The notes below the pieces were generated by a model. That model was not told the DNA's origin and did not search any database. It saw only the letters and a list, made by a program, of their open reading frames with translations. A DNA stretch of 59,846 bases from Bryobacterales bacterium (GTDB lineage: Bacteria > Acidobacteriota > Terriglobia > Bryobacterales > Bryobacteraceae), in NCBI GenBank assembly GCA_947446025.1, contig CANFEY010000025.1, forward strand, positions 1-59,846, given 5' to 3'. Shown in pieces: positions 18,943 to 28,346 of the stretch. Position 1 is the first letter of the stretch; each line of letters opens with the position of its first letter. The position numbers were made by a program, and so were the translations under genes.

Positions 18943-19857
18943 ATGCGGCATCTTGATTTGCGATCCATTGTCATCGCCACGCTGTGTTTGTGCGCGCAGG
19001 CGCGGTCTGAGATTCGAGTTTCCGGTCCGTACACGCACAGGAATCTCTCCGTGTTTCTCTTGCACCAAGACCCCGCGGCTGCGCGGATCTATCTCACCTT
19101 GCAGCAAGCAATGAAACAGAAAAAGGTGGTGGTGTACGAAACAGAACAGGTGAACGAACTGGCCATCGAGAATATCTCCAGCCAGCCCATGTTCTGCAAC
19201 GCGGCGACATGTTGCAGGGAGGCAAACAGGATCGCATGCTGAGCAGTGACTTCGTCGTGCCACCCAGGTCAGGCCGCATTCCGGTCAACGCGTTTTGCGT
19301 TGACGAACACCGGTGGAGCGGCCGCGGCAGAGAAGATGTGAGCCGGTTTGAAAGCTCCACTGAATTTAGGGGCGGTCGCCTTCGAGCCTTTGTCCATGTG
19401 GAATCAGCTTTCTGTGTGGGCCGCGGTCAGCGGGATCACAAAGGCCCTGGCGCAAAAGCTAGCCCCTGCCCCGGCCGCCCACTCCAGTAGCCTCATTCTC
19501 GCGCAGATCAGCGGTCCGGTTGAACAAGCAGTCAGCGCTTACACGAAAGCCCTGACGCCTGCGCTCCTCGGAAAACAAGACGTCGTTGGTCTTGCGTTTG
19601 CCGTGAACGGAGTGCTGAAGAGTGCGGATATCTATGTATCCGCCGCGCTGTTTGTGTCCATGCGGGATAAACTTCTGAAGGCCGGTGCCGTCGAGGCGAT
19701 CCGGCTTCCCTTCCTGCAATCGCTGGGACAAAGCCCGGAGACCGTTGCGACGGTCGGCGGCAACTTCAACGTGGCCCGGCGGCAGAGCGCAACCACCTCC
19801 TGGCTGGAATCGCGCGACGGGACCAACTTCCTTCACCGGAGCCTATTGAAGCGCTAA
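18943..19857 (+). pseudogene. Frameshifted exported ARPP-1-like (DUF6569) gene
   Basis: ATG 18943 begins a signal peptide and VSGPYTHRNLSVFLLHQD, with KVVVYETEQVNELAIENIS matching the ARPP-1 type as I know it. Near 19196 the frame is lost; the next frame continues QRGDMLQGGKQDRMLSSDFVVPPRSG to about 19350. A third frame carries NQLSVWAAVSG through VVGLAFAVNGVLKSADIYV to the stop at 19857. All expected blocks are present in order, so two single-base indels explain the breaks. It is divergent from the similarly broken lipase gene. Function of the family is unknown. Confidence 0.68.
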
Positions 19858-20037
19858 GCGCCGGGCCGACGTCCCGTCCTTGGGAGTGATGGCCTTGGAT
19901 ACACATAAGCACTAGTACGTGCGGGGGAGTCAATCTATGGACCGTGGGTAGTACTTATAGTATTATCAGGGCAGGTTGCCTGATCTGCTGACCCAACGTC
20001 AGGTATCGGGCTTGCAACCCGGCTCGGAGGAGCAATA

Positions 20038-20871
20038 TTGACCCGTTTCAAGAATCAGTGGTTCTGCTTGGCGTTTCTCGCCACAACCCTGGCTACAACC
20101 GCAGCGCACGCCACCACGATCACCAGCGGAACCAGTTCCGCCACGTTCACTGACGCCTCGAATTCGTTCGACGCGACGCCCACCGCGAACTTCACCGTCG
20201 GGGGATATCCTGGGGACCAGGTATTCGAATTTGGATGGTGGCTGCGGCAGGCAACGGATAGTGGCCAGTTCACATTTGGCGCGCCGACCAGTTTCGTCGC
20301 CGGTGCAGACCAGGTGACCTACACTTGGGCTGCTCTCCCGGGTGGACTCAGCGGCCTTTCCGCAACCCTGACGTACCTGGTGGTGGAGAATGCTGGTATC
20401 GCCTCTTTGACATCCCAGTTGACACTCACCAACAACACGGGGACAGCGATTGCGCTGGTTGCCTATAACATGGTGGACATCGACTTGGGTGGCACCGCCA
20501 GTGGTGACAGTGCAACCGGCGGGCTCGGAGGAATTGCGGTGACGGATCCTGGCACAACGCTATCCCTCAATTTCTATGGAACGGGAGCTTCCAGCTATCT
20601 GGTTCGTGCGTTTAACTCCACTACCGATGTTGCGGGCATCCTGTCCGCCGCGGCTGCCGCGAATTTCGACAACAGCGGCCTGCCCTTCGGGGTGGGCGAT
20701 TTTACCGGGGGATTCCAGTGGGACGGCATCAACCTCGGGGCGGGCGGCAGCATCAGTCTGACGTCTGGGATCACAAACGCACCGCTTTCTGGATCTGAGA
20801 CGCCGGAACCTGGCACGCTTTCGTTGGTTGGGCTGGGTTTAGCGGCGGTTGCACTGCTCCGCCGTCGCTAG
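20038..20871 (+). CDS. PEP-CTERM sorted exported protein
   Basis: 277 residues. Signal peptide at about 1-26 (ends AAHA), a Thr/Ser/Gly-rich beta body, and a C-terminal sorting signal TPEPGTLSLVGLGLAAVALLRRR. Such proteins are exported and processed by exosortase, and commonly belong to extracellular matrix. The start is TTG at 20038, chosen because a GGAGG site sits 8-12 bases upstream and the signal peptide begins there. The stop overlaps the lon stop convergently by 4 bases. Confidence 0.85.
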   Translation: MTRFKNQWFCLAFLATTLATTAAHATTITSGTSSATFTDASNSFDATPTANFTVGGYPGDQVFEFGWWLRQATDSGQFTFGAPTSFVAGADQVTYTWAALPGGLSGLSATLTYLVVENAGIASLTSQLTLTNNTGTAIALVAYNMVDIDLGGTASGDSATGGLGGIAVTDPGTTLSLNFYGTGASSYLVRAFNSTTDVAGILSAAAAANFDNSGLPFGVGDFTGGFQWDGINLGAGGSISLTSGITNAPLSGSETPEPGTLSLVGLGLAAVALLRRR

Positions 20872-23231
20872 TCGGCCGTCACCAGTTCACCCATTTCGCG
20901 GCGAGCCGCTGCCTTCAGCGTCGGCAACATCTCCGTGAGCACGTCGCTCACGCGTTCGGCGAACGTAAAGTGCATCTCCGCGCGGACCTCTTCGGGCAGG
21001 TCGCGCAGGTCCTTTTGATTGCCCTTGGGCAGGATCACGCGCTTGATCCCCATCCGGCGCGCAGCCAGGACTTTTTCCTTCACGCCGCCGATCGGCAATA
21101 CCAGACCGGTGAGCGTCACCTCGCCGGTCATTGCCGTATCGCTGCGCGCGGGAATGCCGGAATAGAGCGAGGCCAGCGCCGTCGTCATAGTCACGCCGGC
21201 CGACGGGCCGTCCTTGGGAATGCCGCCCGCGGGCACGTGAATGTGCAGGCCGCACGTCATGAACTTCTTGGGGTCCAGGCCGAACTCCGCCGCGTGACTC
21301 CACAGATAGCTGCGCGCGGTCTTAGCCGATTCCTGCATCACTTCACCGAGCTGGCCGGTGATGGTGACCTCCTTGCCGTCAGGCAGCAGCGCCGCTTCGA
21401 TATAGAGCACGTCGCCGCCGGATTCGGTCCAGGCCAGGCCAGTCGCCACGCCCGCGGGCAGATCCTTGCGGGCATCGTCGGGCAGGATCGCCTCCGGGCC
21501 AAGCAGGTCCGGAACCTCGTTGGCGTCCACGGTGTAGGGCTCGGTGCGCCCCTCGGCGAACTTCACCGCGACTTTACGGATCACGCGTCCCAGCACTTGT
21601 TCCAGCTTGCGGACGCCGGCTTCACGCGTGTAGGAGCGGATGACTTTTTCAACCGCCGCGTCCGTCAAGACACACTGGTCGGCTTTGAGGCCGGTATGCT
21701 CCAGCTGCTTGGGCAACAGGTAGCGCCGCGCGATCTGCGTCTTCTCTTCTTCGCTGTAACCAGAGAGGCGCAGGATTTCCATGCGGTCCAGCAACGGAGC
21801 CGGGATAGAATCGAGCGTGTTCGCCGTGGTGATGAACAGCACCTTCGAGAGGTCAAACGCCAGGTCAAGGTAGTTGTCGCGGAACGTTTTGTTCTGCTCC
21901 GGGTCCAGCACTTCGAGCAGTGCGTTGGCCGGATCGCCGCGGAAGTCGCGGCCCAGCTTGTCGATTTCATCCAGCATCAGCGCGGGATTCGAGAAACCCG
22001 CACGCCGCATGGCCTGGATCAGGCGTCCCGGCATGGCTCCAATGTAGGTGCGCCGATGGCCGCGCAGCTCCGCTTCGTCGTGCAGGCCGCCCAAGCTGAG
22101 GCGTTCAAATTTGCGCCCCAGCGAGCGCGCAATCGACTGCCCCAGCGACGTCTTGCCAACGCCCGGGGCTCCCACCAGGCACAGAATGGGCGCCTTAGCC
22201 TCGGGGTTCAGCTTGAGAACCGCAAGGTGTTCAATGATGCGGTCCTTGACCTTTTCAATACCGTAGTGGTCTTCGTCGAGCACCGAGCGCGCGTTCTTCA
22301 GGTCCAGATTGTCGTCACTGCGTTTAGTCCACGGCAGCTCGATGACGTATTCGAGCCACGTGCGGATGACGTTGTGCTCGGGCGATGCGGAGTTTATTTT
22401 TTCGAGGCGGCCCAACTCACGCTCGGCTTCCTTGCGGACATCGGCGGGTAACTCAGTTTTTGCCAGACGCTCACGCAAGCCTTCGGCTTCGGCCCCGTCG
22501 CCGTCTTTTTCACCCAGCTCCTGTTCGATGGCTTTCTTCTGTTGGCGCAGCACGTATTCACGTTGCTCGCGCGAAATTTCGCTGCGGGCGTCCTCGGCAA
22601 CTTTGGCACGGATCTCCGCTATTTGCACTTCGTGCGTCAGCCAGCCCAGCACCATGCGCAGCGCCTCGAGGCGCGACGGTGTCTCCAGCAGCGCCTGCTC
22701 TTTTTCGACGTCCAGGTTCAGCACCGACGCCACCATAAAGGTGAGGTGCAGCGGGTCGGCATGCTGCGAGAACATCTTCGCGATGTCGACGGGCGATTGG
22801 CCCTGCACCAGTGTGACGAGTTTGGAGCCGGTCTCCACGATCGAGATCGTAAGCGCTTCGGTCTCATTGGTGGAATCATCCGGCAGCGGCAACGCGCGGT
22901 AGCGCGCCTTAAGGTAGCCGTTCTGATCGAGCTTGACCAGCACCACGCGCTCGACGCCCTGCACGAAGATCTCCCGCTGCCCGTCGCCCTTCTTGGCGCT
23001 GCGGATGACGGCTCGCGTGCCGACAGTGTAGAGGTCGGAGGCACCCGGCACATCCACCGAGTTGTCACGCTGCGCGACGACGATGATTTCCTTGTCCTCG
23101 GTCATCATGGCCGCGTCCACCGCGGCGACGGATGAGGCGCGGCCTACCGACAGCGGCATCATCAGCGCCGGGAAGAGCACGGAGTTCTTCAGCGGAAGTA
23201 CAGGGAGCGTTCTGAGTTCAAGTTCTGGCAT
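20868..23231 (-). CDS. lon: ATP-dependent protease Lon
   Basis: 787 residues, normal length. N-terminal substrate domain (ELRTLPVLPLKNSVLFP onward), coiled region, AAA+ module with Walker A GAPGVGKTS, Walker B MLDEIDKL, and the C-terminal protease domain with the Ser of PKDGPSAGVTM and the Lys of GGVKEKVLAARR forming the Ser-Lys dyad. Lon degrades misfolded and regulatory proteins in the cytoplasm. It lies downstream of clpB on the same strand, separated by a 180-base segment that holds a large palindrome. Confidence 0.98.
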   Translation of the reverse strand: MPELELRTLPVLPLKNSVLFPALMMPLSVGRASSVAAVDAAMMTEDKEIIVVAQRDNSVDVPGASDLYTVGTRAVIRSAKKGDGQREIFVQGVERVVLVKLDQNGYLKARYRALPLPDDSTNETEALTISIVETGSKLVTLVQGQSPVDIAKMFSQHADPLHLTFMVASVLNLDVEKEQALLETPSRLEALRMVLGWLTHEVQIAEIRAKVAEDARSEISREQREYVLRQQKKAIEQELGEKDGDGAEAEGLRERLAKTELPADVRKEAERELGRLEKINSASPEHNVIRTWLEYVIELPWTKRSDDNLDLKNARSVLDEDHYGIEKVKDRIIEHLAVLKLNPEAKAPILCLVGAPGVGKTSLGQSIARSLGRKFERLSLGGLHDEAELRGHRRTYIGAMPGRLIQAMRRAGFSNPALMLDEIDKLGRDFRGDPANALLEVLDPEQNKTFRDNYLDLAFDLSKVLFITTANTLDSIPAPLLDRMEILRLSGYSEEEKTQIARRYLLPKQLEHTGLKADQCVLTDAAVEKVIRSYTREAGVRKLEQVLGRVIRKVAVKFAEGRTEPYTVDANEVPDLLGPEAILPDDARKDLPAGVATGLAWTESGGDVLYIEAALLPDGKEVTITGQLGEVMQESAKTARSYLWSHAAEFGLDPKKFMTCGLHIHVPAGGIPKDGPSAGVTMTTALASLYSGIPARSDTAMTGEVTLTGLVLPIGGVKEKVLAARRMGIKRVILPKGNQKDLRDLPEEVRAEMHFTFAERVSDVLTEMLPTLKAAARREMGELVTAD

Positions 23232-23245
23232 TTTGGTTGTTGGAT

Positions 23246-23396
23246 GTTGAGCGTCTGTCGGCTCCCTAACGGTCGCCGTTCAGTGCTGGGGTGAGCAGTT
23301 GCCCGCCGATCCCCAGCACAGGCAGTGTATCCCCAGCACTGAACGGCGACCGTTAGGGAGCCGACAGGCGGTAGATACTAGCGACAGACGCTCAAC
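23246..23396. repeat. Nested inverted repeat between clpB and lon
   Basis: A perfect 35-bp arm at 23257-23291 is matched in reverse complement at 23331-23365. An outer 14-bp pair (23246-23259 and 23383-23396) extends it, offset by an extra 17 or so bases on the right. The 39-base loop holds a further CCCCAGCAC copy. The motif CTCCCTAACGGTCGC recalls intergenic REP-like sequences of soil and planctomycete genomes (from memory, unverified). It lacks a terminal T tract, so a simple terminator is unlikely. Confidence 0.8.
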
Positions 23397-23410
23397 ACCT
23401 CCTCTCCTTC

Positions 23411-25933
23411 TTACGATGCCGCAGGCACGGCCATCGATTCCACTTCCAGCACGATTTCCCCGCCACTCACATCCGCCACCACTTTCTGTCCGTCGCGAAT
23501 CTCGCCTCCAACTAACCTACGCGCCAGCTTGGTCTCCATTTCCTTCTGAATCGCCCGCTTCAGCGGACGCGCCCCGAAAGCCGGGTCATACCCCACGCGA
23601 ATGATGTGCTCGCGCGCCGCCTCGGTGAGCGTCAGCTCAATCCGCCGCTCGGCCAAACGAGCCTTCAACACCGCCAGCTGAATGTCGACGATCTTCTTGA
23701 GATCCTCTTCGCTCAAGCTATGGAACTCGATAATCTCGTCCACCCGATTCAGGAACTCTGGCCGGAACAAGCGAGGCAGCTCCTCGCGCGGTGCGTTCGA
23801 AGTCATGATCACCATGGAGTTCTTGAAGTCCACCGTGCGCCCCTGGCCGTCCGTCAGCCGGCCGTCGTCGAGCACTTGCAACAGCACATGGAATACGTCC
23901 GTATGCGCTTTCTCGATCTCGTCGAGCAAGACCACGCAGTAAGGCTTGCGCCGAACAGCTTCGGTCAGCTGCCCACCTTCGTCGTAACCCACGTAGCCCG
24001 GAGGCGCGCCGACCAGCCGCGAGACCGAATGCTTTTCGCCGTACTCGGACATGTCGATCCGGATCATGCTCCGCTCGTCATCGAACAGGAACTGGGCCAG
24101 CGCCCGGGCCAACTCGGTCTTGCCCACCCCGGTAGGACCCAGGAACAGAAAACTGCCCATCGGCCGCTTCGGGTCCTTTAACCCACCGCGGGCACGCATC
24201 ACCGCGTCGGCCACCGCCTCCACAGCCTGTTCCTGGCCCACCACCCGCTCGTGCAGTTCGCTCGAAAGGTGCAGCAGCTTCTGCACCTCACCTTCGATCA
24301 GCTTCGAAAGCGGGATGCCGGTCCAACGGCTGACGATGGCGGCGATGTCCTCTTCATCCACTTCCTCCTTAAGCAGGGTGGGTGCCTGAGTTCGTTTTGT
24401 AATTTCCTGTTCCAGCGCGATCAGCTTGCCGTACTTCAGTTCGGCGGCTTTGTTAAGGTCGTAGGCGCGCTCGGCTTGCTCGATTTCCTGTTTCACGGCC
24501 TCGATGCGGGCGCGGATATCGCGCTGCGCCTTCAAAGTTTGCTGGTCGGCCTGCCACTGCGCTTGCAACGAGGCGGACTGGGTTTTGAGGTTTCCCAGCT
24601 CTTTCTCTATTTTTTCAAGCCTTTCTTTTGAAGGCTGATCGGACTCTTTCTTTAAAGCTTCTCTTTCAATTTCAAGCTGCATCTGCCGCCGCAGGGATTC
24701 GTCTAGCTCCGCCGGCATGGAGTCGATTTCGGTACGCAGCTTGGCGGCAGCTTCATCGATCAAGTCGATCGCCTTGTCCGGCAGGAAGCGGTCCGATATG
24801 TAGCGCTGGCTCAGCACCGCAGCCGCAACCAAGCTCGAATCCTTAAGTCGTACACCGTGATGGAGTTCGTAGCGCTCTCGAAGGCCGCGCAGGATGGAAA
24901 TGGTGTCCTCGACCGACGGCTGGTCCACCAGCACCGTCTGGAAACGCCGCTCCAGCGCCGCGTCCTTCTCGATGTGTTTGCGGTATTCATCCAGCGTCGT
25001 GGCCCCGATGCAATGCAGTTCCCCGCGCGCCAGCATCGGCTTCAGCAGGTTACCCGCATCCATCGCGCCTTCGGCCTTCCCTGCCCCGACTACGGTGTGT
25101 AACTCATCTATAAACAATATGATACGACCTTCGGCTGCTTGTACTTTTTTAAGAACTGCCTTGAGCCGTTCCTCGAACTCGCCACGGAACTTAGCACCTG
25201 CGATCAGGGCCCCCATGTCTAGGGAAACAAACTTCTTATCCTTGAGCCCCTCGGGCACATCCCCGCGCACGATGCGCTGCGCCAAGCCCTCCACAATAGC
25301 GGTCTTACCCACGCCCGGTTCGCCGATCAGCACCGGGTTATTCTTGGTGCGCCGCGACAACACTTGGATGACCCGCCGGATCTCCTCGTCCCGGCCGATG
25401 ACCGGATCAAGCTTGCCCTGCGCCGCAGCCTGCGTCAGATCGCGCCCATATTTTTCGAGCGACTCGTAGGTGGCTTCCGGATTCTGCGTAGTCACGCGCT
25501 GGCTGCCCCGGACCTCCTGCAGCGTCCGCATCAGGCGGTCCTTACTGAGGCCGAGTTCCCTAAAGACCTTCTCGTCCACAGCGGCCAGAAGGACATGCTC
25601 GACGGAGATATAAGCGTCCTTGAGCCGCTTCGCTTCCGCCTCCGCCCCAGCAAATACCTTCTGTGAGCGCGCGGTGAGGTAAACCTGTTCCATCGCCGCC
25701 GGAGCCCCGGCAACCTTGGGGAGCCTCTCCAGCTCGGCATTCAGCCGCTGGTGCAGCGACTTTAGATCAACATTTGTTTTCAGAAAGATAGACTGCGCCA
25801 ATCCGCCGTCTTGCTCAAGCAGAGCAAGCACAAGATGCTCGACATCCAGCTGCTGGTGCCCGCGCTGGCCCGCCAAAGACTGGGCGGCCCGGACGCCTTC
25901 TTGAAGTTTTTCGGTGAAGCGATTGAAGTCCAT
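23411..25933 (-). CDS. clpB: ATP-dependent chaperone ClpB
   Basis: 840 residues. N-terminal Clp repeat domain ([16 protein letters not shown]), first AAA+ domain with Walker A GEPGVGKT, long coiled-coil middle domain at about 400-530 that distinguishes ClpB from ClpA, second AAA+ with GPTGVGKT and [12 protein letters not shown]. It disaggregates proteins together with DnaK. The coiled coil and lack of a ClpP-binding IGF/L loop support ClpB. It may be co-transcribed with lon. Confidence 0.97.
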   Translation of the reverse strand: MDFNRFTEKLQEGVRAAQSLAGQRGHQQLDVEHLVLALLEQDGGLAQSIFLKTNVDLKSLHQRLNAELERLPKVAGAPAAMEQVYLTARSQKVFAGAEAEAKRLKDAYISVEHVLLAAVDEKVFRELGLSKDRLMRTLQEVRGSQRVTTQNPEATYESLEKYGRDLTQAAAQGKLDPVIGRDEEIRRVIQVLSRRTKNNPVLIGEPGVGKTAIVEGLAQRIVRGDVPEGLKDKKFVSLDMGALIAGAKFRGEFEERLKAVLKKVQAAEGRIILFIDELHTVVGAGKAEGAMDAGNLLKPMLARGELHCIGATTLDEYRKHIEKDAALERRFQTVLVDQPSVEDTISILRGLRERYELHHGVRLKDSSLVAAAVLSQRYISDRFLPDKAIDLIDEAAAKLRTEIDSMPAELDESLRRQMQLEIEREALKKESDQPSKERLEKIEKELGNLKTQSASLQAQWQADQQTLKAQRDIRARIEAVKQEIEQAERAYDLNKAAELKYGKLIALEQEITKRTQAPTLLKEEVDEEDIAAIVSRWTGIPLSKLIEGEVQKLLHLSSELHERVVGQEQAVEAVADAVMRARGGLKDPKRPMGSFLFLGPTGVGKTELARALAQFLFDDERSMIRIDMSEYGEKHSVSRLVGAPPGYVGYDEGGQLTEAVRRKPYCVVLLDEIEKAHTDVFHVLLQVLDDGRLTDGQGRTVDFKNSMVIMTSNAPREELPRLFRPEFLNRVDEIIEFHSLSEEDLKKIVDIQLAVLKARLAERRIELTLTEAAREHIIRVGYDPAFGARPLKRAIQKEMETKLARRLVGGEIRDGQKVVADVSGGEIVLEVESMAVPAAS

Positions 25934-25975
25934 AGGTTGGCCTCTGAGAAGGATTCTAACACATGAGTCTACTAA

Positions 25976-25997
25976 AATACAATAAGTTTAGTGTATT
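25976..25997. promoter_or_regulatory. Possible operator upstream of clpB
   Basis: AATACA and TGTATT form 6-bp inverted arms separated by 10 bases in an AT-rich stretch 43 bases upstream of the clpB start. On the minus strand TAGAAT lies between it and the gene and could be a -10. Neither the CIRCE nor the HAIR heat-shock element is present. Weak evidence. Confidence 0.3.
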
Positions 25998-26042
25998 GCT
26001 ATAAGATCTTTTCTGCGAACCTGCGGTACAATCGACCCTGGT

Positions 26043-26567
26043 ATGCCCTACCTCGACGTCGGCTGCGGAATCAATAAGAAACCCGGCTCCATCGGAATCG
26101 ACCGCAATCCGAGCACCAATGCCGATGTTCTGGTCGAACTCGACCGCTTCCCCTACCCCTTCCGCGACGCTGCCTTCGACGGCCTGCAAGCTATCCACGT
26201 CATTGAGCATGTCTCCGACGTGATCCGCGCCATGGAGGAGTTTCACCGCGTCGTCCGCCCCGGCGGCGAGGTGTTCATCGTCACGCCGCACTACACTGAT
26301 TTCTCCAGTTTTTGCGATCCCACCCACCGCTGGCACCTCAACAGCTTCAGCCTGCGCTACTTCGGAGCCGACAATGCCGGCTACGGCTACTACTCCAAGG
26401 CAAAATTTCAAGAGATTTCCGTCCACGTAAAGCTACTAGCTCTGTGGCGATGGCTTGGCTTCCAATTTATGGTGAACGCGTCCCCTCGGTTCCGCCGGTT
26501 CTGGGAGCACTATCTCTGCTACGTGGTCCGCGGCAAAGTCATCGAATGGCGTCTAAAAGTGGTTTGA
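26043..26567 (+). CDS. Class I SAM-dependent methyltransferase
   Basis: 174 residues. Motif I LDVGCGINKKPGSIGIDRNP binds S-adenosylmethionine; FDGLQAIHVIEHV and FHRVVRPGGEVFIVTPHY are motifs II and III. The protein is short and lacks an obvious substrate domain, so the target cannot be named; members of this group often act in lipid, sugar or small-molecule modification. It is divergent from clpB and followed by a palindrome that overlaps the start of the next gene. Confidence 0.8.
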   Translation: MPYLDVGCGINKKPGSIGIDRNPSTNADVLVELDRFPYPFRDAAFDGLQAIHVIEHVSDVIRAMEEFHRVVRPGGEVFIVTPHYTDFSSFCDPTHRWHLNSFSLRYFGADNAGYGYYSKAKFQEISVHVKLLALWRWLGFQFMVNASPRFRRFWEHYLCYVVRGKVIEWRLKVV

Positions 26568-26571
26568 CACC

Positions 26572-26664
26572 GAGGAGGGACAGTATACTCAATCCCCGAT
26601 CTCTTGCATCCCCGGGCTTCCTGCCCATCAAGGAGATCGGGAATTGAGGATACTGTCCCTCCTC
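26572..26664. repeat. Imperfect 32-bp inverted repeat overlapping the YraN start
   Basis: Arms at 26572-26603 and 26633-26664 match at 30 of 32 positions when one is reverse-complemented, separated by 29 bases. The right arm contains the presumed TTG start codon and first codons of the YraN gene. Size and structure fit a miniature inverted-repeat element or a translational-control hairpin. There is no T tract. Confidence 0.75.
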
Positions 26665-27063
26665 GACCGCCTGCGTGACCGCCGTCGCCGCCAGTTGTGG
26701 ATTCCTACGGCAGCCACCGGGCGCCGAGGCGAAGACCTGGCCCACCGCTACCTCCGCCGCCAGGGCTACATCGTAGTCGCCCGCAACTACCGCCTAGCCG
26801 CCGGTGACGCCGAGGCCGACATCATCGCCTGGGACGGCGAGACGCTGGTCATCGTCGAAGTAAAGACCCGCGAATCGGACGCCTACGGCCCACCGGACCG
26901 CGCCATAGACGAAGACAAACGCCGGGCGCTCGCGCGAGTGGCCCGCGAATACTCCCGTAAAACCGCCAAGACCCCGCAAGTCCGCTGCGACGTCGTGGGC
27001 ATCGTCCTGGGCAAATCCCCGCGCATCGAACTCTTCCGCGACGCGATTTCGCTACCAAGATGA
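26644..27063 (+). CDS. YraN/UPF0102-family predicted nuclease
   Basis: 139 residues. The family core is GRRGEDLAHRYLRRQGYIVVARNYR, then DIIAWDGETLVIVEVKTRES with the Asp, Glu-x-Lys pattern of restriction-endonuclease-like nucleases. The cellular role of UPF0102 proteins is unsettled; DNA processing is inferred from fold. The TTG start at 26644 lies inside an inverted-repeat arm, so the first dozen residues may derive from a repeat insertion and the original start may be different. It overlaps the next gene by 4 bases. Confidence 0.85.
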   Translation: MRILSLLDRLRDRRRRQLWIPTAATGRRGEDLAHRYLRRQGYIVVARNYRLAAGDAEADIIAWDGETLVIVEVKTRESDAYGPPDRAIDEDKRRALARVAREYSRKTAKTPQVRCDVVGIVLGKSPRIELFRDAISLPR

Positions 27064-27344
27064 TATCCCGTAAGAAAGGTCTCGCCATGCATAGACAAAA
27101 GAGTTTCCCGCTGCGCTTCGCCGAAGATGAGCGTGCCCGCGCGCGCCAGTTGGCTCGCGCCATGGGGCTTTCGGAAAACCTCTTGTACTCGGATCTCATT
27201 CAAGAGGGACTGCTGATGCGCGAGCAGATAGAGTGCATAACCAGGCTGCGCAGCATGCAGGTTCCTTCCACCAAGAGTATCGAGCTGCTGGACATTGCTC
27301 CCGATGTCCCCGCCGCGCCCGAGGATAGTATCCTAGAAGCTTGA
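27060..27344 (+). CDS. Small protein, possibly ribbon-helix-helix-like
   Basis: 94 residues from ATG 27060 (overlapping the YraN stop), or 85 from ATG 27087, which follows AAAGG. The KSFPLRFAEDERARARQLARAMGLSENLLYSDLIQEGLLM segment has the strand-helix-helix pattern of small DNA-binding or antitoxin-like proteins, but the match is by eye. No toxin gene follows; a transporter gene overlaps its end by 4 bases, so it belongs to the same transcription unit. Confidence 0.55.
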   Translation: MISRKKGLAMHRQKSFPLRFAEDERARARQLARAMGLSENLLYSDLIQEGLLMREQIECITRLRSMQVPSTKSIELLDIAPDVPAAPEDSILEA

Positions 27345-27754
27345 CCGCCACTCCATCCACGCCCTCACAGCGCCGCAATGCGCTGGTCGCTGTCGCCTTC
27401 GCTACCCTCATTCAAGTGGTGGCGCAGCTCCTCATCAAAGAGGGCACGGGCCAGTTGCCCCCGGAGGCGACGCTCACGCAGAATCTGGTGGGCATGTTCA
27501 CCATCCTGCCCTTGTTCGTCGGCTTTGCCTGCTACGGACTCTTCACCGTCATCATGGTGCTGGCGCTGCGGCATGCCGAACTTTCCATGACCTTTCCCAT
27601 CCTGGCGCTAAGTTACGTGGGCGTCGCGGCCGGAGCGGTGGTCTTCCGCGGCGAGCAGATGAACGCGATGAAGGTGGCCGGAATCGCTGTCATCGTGGCG
27701 GGCGTGGCCATCCTGGGCTTGAGCGATAAGTCTCTGCGGGACCAGCGGCAATGA
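27341..27754 (+). CDS. Small DMT/EamA-type membrane transporter subunit
   Basis: 137 residues with four predicted membrane helices (about 14-30, 50-72, 80-98, 108-126). Half-length proteins of this drug/metabolite type act as pairs, like EmrE or ArnE/ArnF. The next gene encodes a similar 4-helix protein and overlaps it by 4 bases, which strongly suggests a heterodimer. The substrate is unknown; undecaprenyl-linked sugars or small cations are both possible. Confidence 0.75.
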   Translation: MTATPSTPSQRRNALVAVAFATLIQVVAQLLIKEGTGQLPPEATLTQNLVGMFTILPLFVGFACYGLFTVIMVLALRHAELSMTFPILALSYVGVAAGAVVFRGEQMNAMKVAGIAVIVAGVAILGLSDKSLRDQRQ

Positions 27755-28110
27755 ACGCGACTCCGATTTCCTCCATGCTGTGGATTCTGGGCGGCGGCGT
27801 CATCGGCAGTGTGGGCGCCGTGGGCCTGAAGGCCGGCGCGGGACGCCTGCAATTCACCGTCATGGGACTGCTCACCAATTGGCAGCTCATCGGCGGTGTG
27901 GCGGCCTATGTAGCCTCGGCGCTGCTGTTCATGAAGGGCATGAAGTACGGCGAGATCAGCGTGCTCTATCCGCTGGTGGCGGTAGCCCAGATCTGGACGC
28001 TGCTGCTGGGATGGCTGTTCTTCAAGGAACCCATCACGCGATACAAGGTGATCGCGGTGGTGCTGATCCTGATCGGGGTGACGCTCATCGGCGCCGGCAG
28101 CACGCGGTAG
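27751..28110 (+). CDS. Second small DMT/EamA-type membrane transporter subunit
   Basis: 119 residues, four hydrophobic helices (about 8-28, 43-62, 70-89, 98-116). YGEISVLYPLVAVAQIWTLLLGWLFFKEP is typical of EamA/SMR halves. It is translationally coupled to the preceding gene through ATGA and probably forms a complex with its product. The 142-bp dispersed repeat begins 12 bases after its stop. Confidence 0.75.
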   Translation: MNATPISSMLWILGGGVIGSVGAVGLKAGAGRLQFTVMGLLTNWQLIGGVAAYVASALLFMKGMKYGEISVLYPLVAVAQIWTLLLGWLFFKEPITRYKVIAVVLILIGVTLIGAGSTR

Positions 28111-28121
28111 AGACACGCGAG

Positions 28122-28263
28122 TGGACTGCGTCGCAAGCCTTGTTCGGGAAAAGTCTGATGCGCAAAAAAGGGACTGGCTCGAATTTCGCCGCCTTTGCGA
28201 AATTACGTGCCTGTACCCTTTTTGCCCCGTCGGATTCATGCCATTTAGAATCAGCGGCGCACT
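28122..28263. repeat. 142-bp dispersed repeat, copy 1
   Basis: This segment aligns without gaps to 49621-49762, with 130 of 142 bases identical, in the same orientation. Both copies contain an internal imperfect hairpin: an AAAAAGGG...TTTCG arm, a short loop CCGCCTTTG, and a CGAAA...CCCTTTTT arm. Both lie in intergenic space immediately after a stop codon. No terminal repeats or target duplication are obvious. It looks like a small non-autonomous element or intergenic palindromic repeat unit. Confidence 0.85.
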
Positions 28264-28346
28264 CTACCTCTGTCTGTCCTTGGAACTGAGTCATCTCCTA
28301 GCCACGGTGTAGCTGACATTCTGATAAAATTCATCGGGAGATCCAA

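Noticed and set aside
20970-22451. 493-codon plus-strand frame opposite lon
   Set aside because: Antisense shadow of a complete lon gene.
23257-23365. The clpB-lon palindrome as a simple rho-independent terminator
   Set aside because: No T tract follows the stem on the transcribed strand and the loop is 39 bases.
25934-26042. CIRCE or HAIR heat-shock element upstream of clpB
   Set aside because: Neither consensus is present; only a weak 6-bp inverted repeat was seen.
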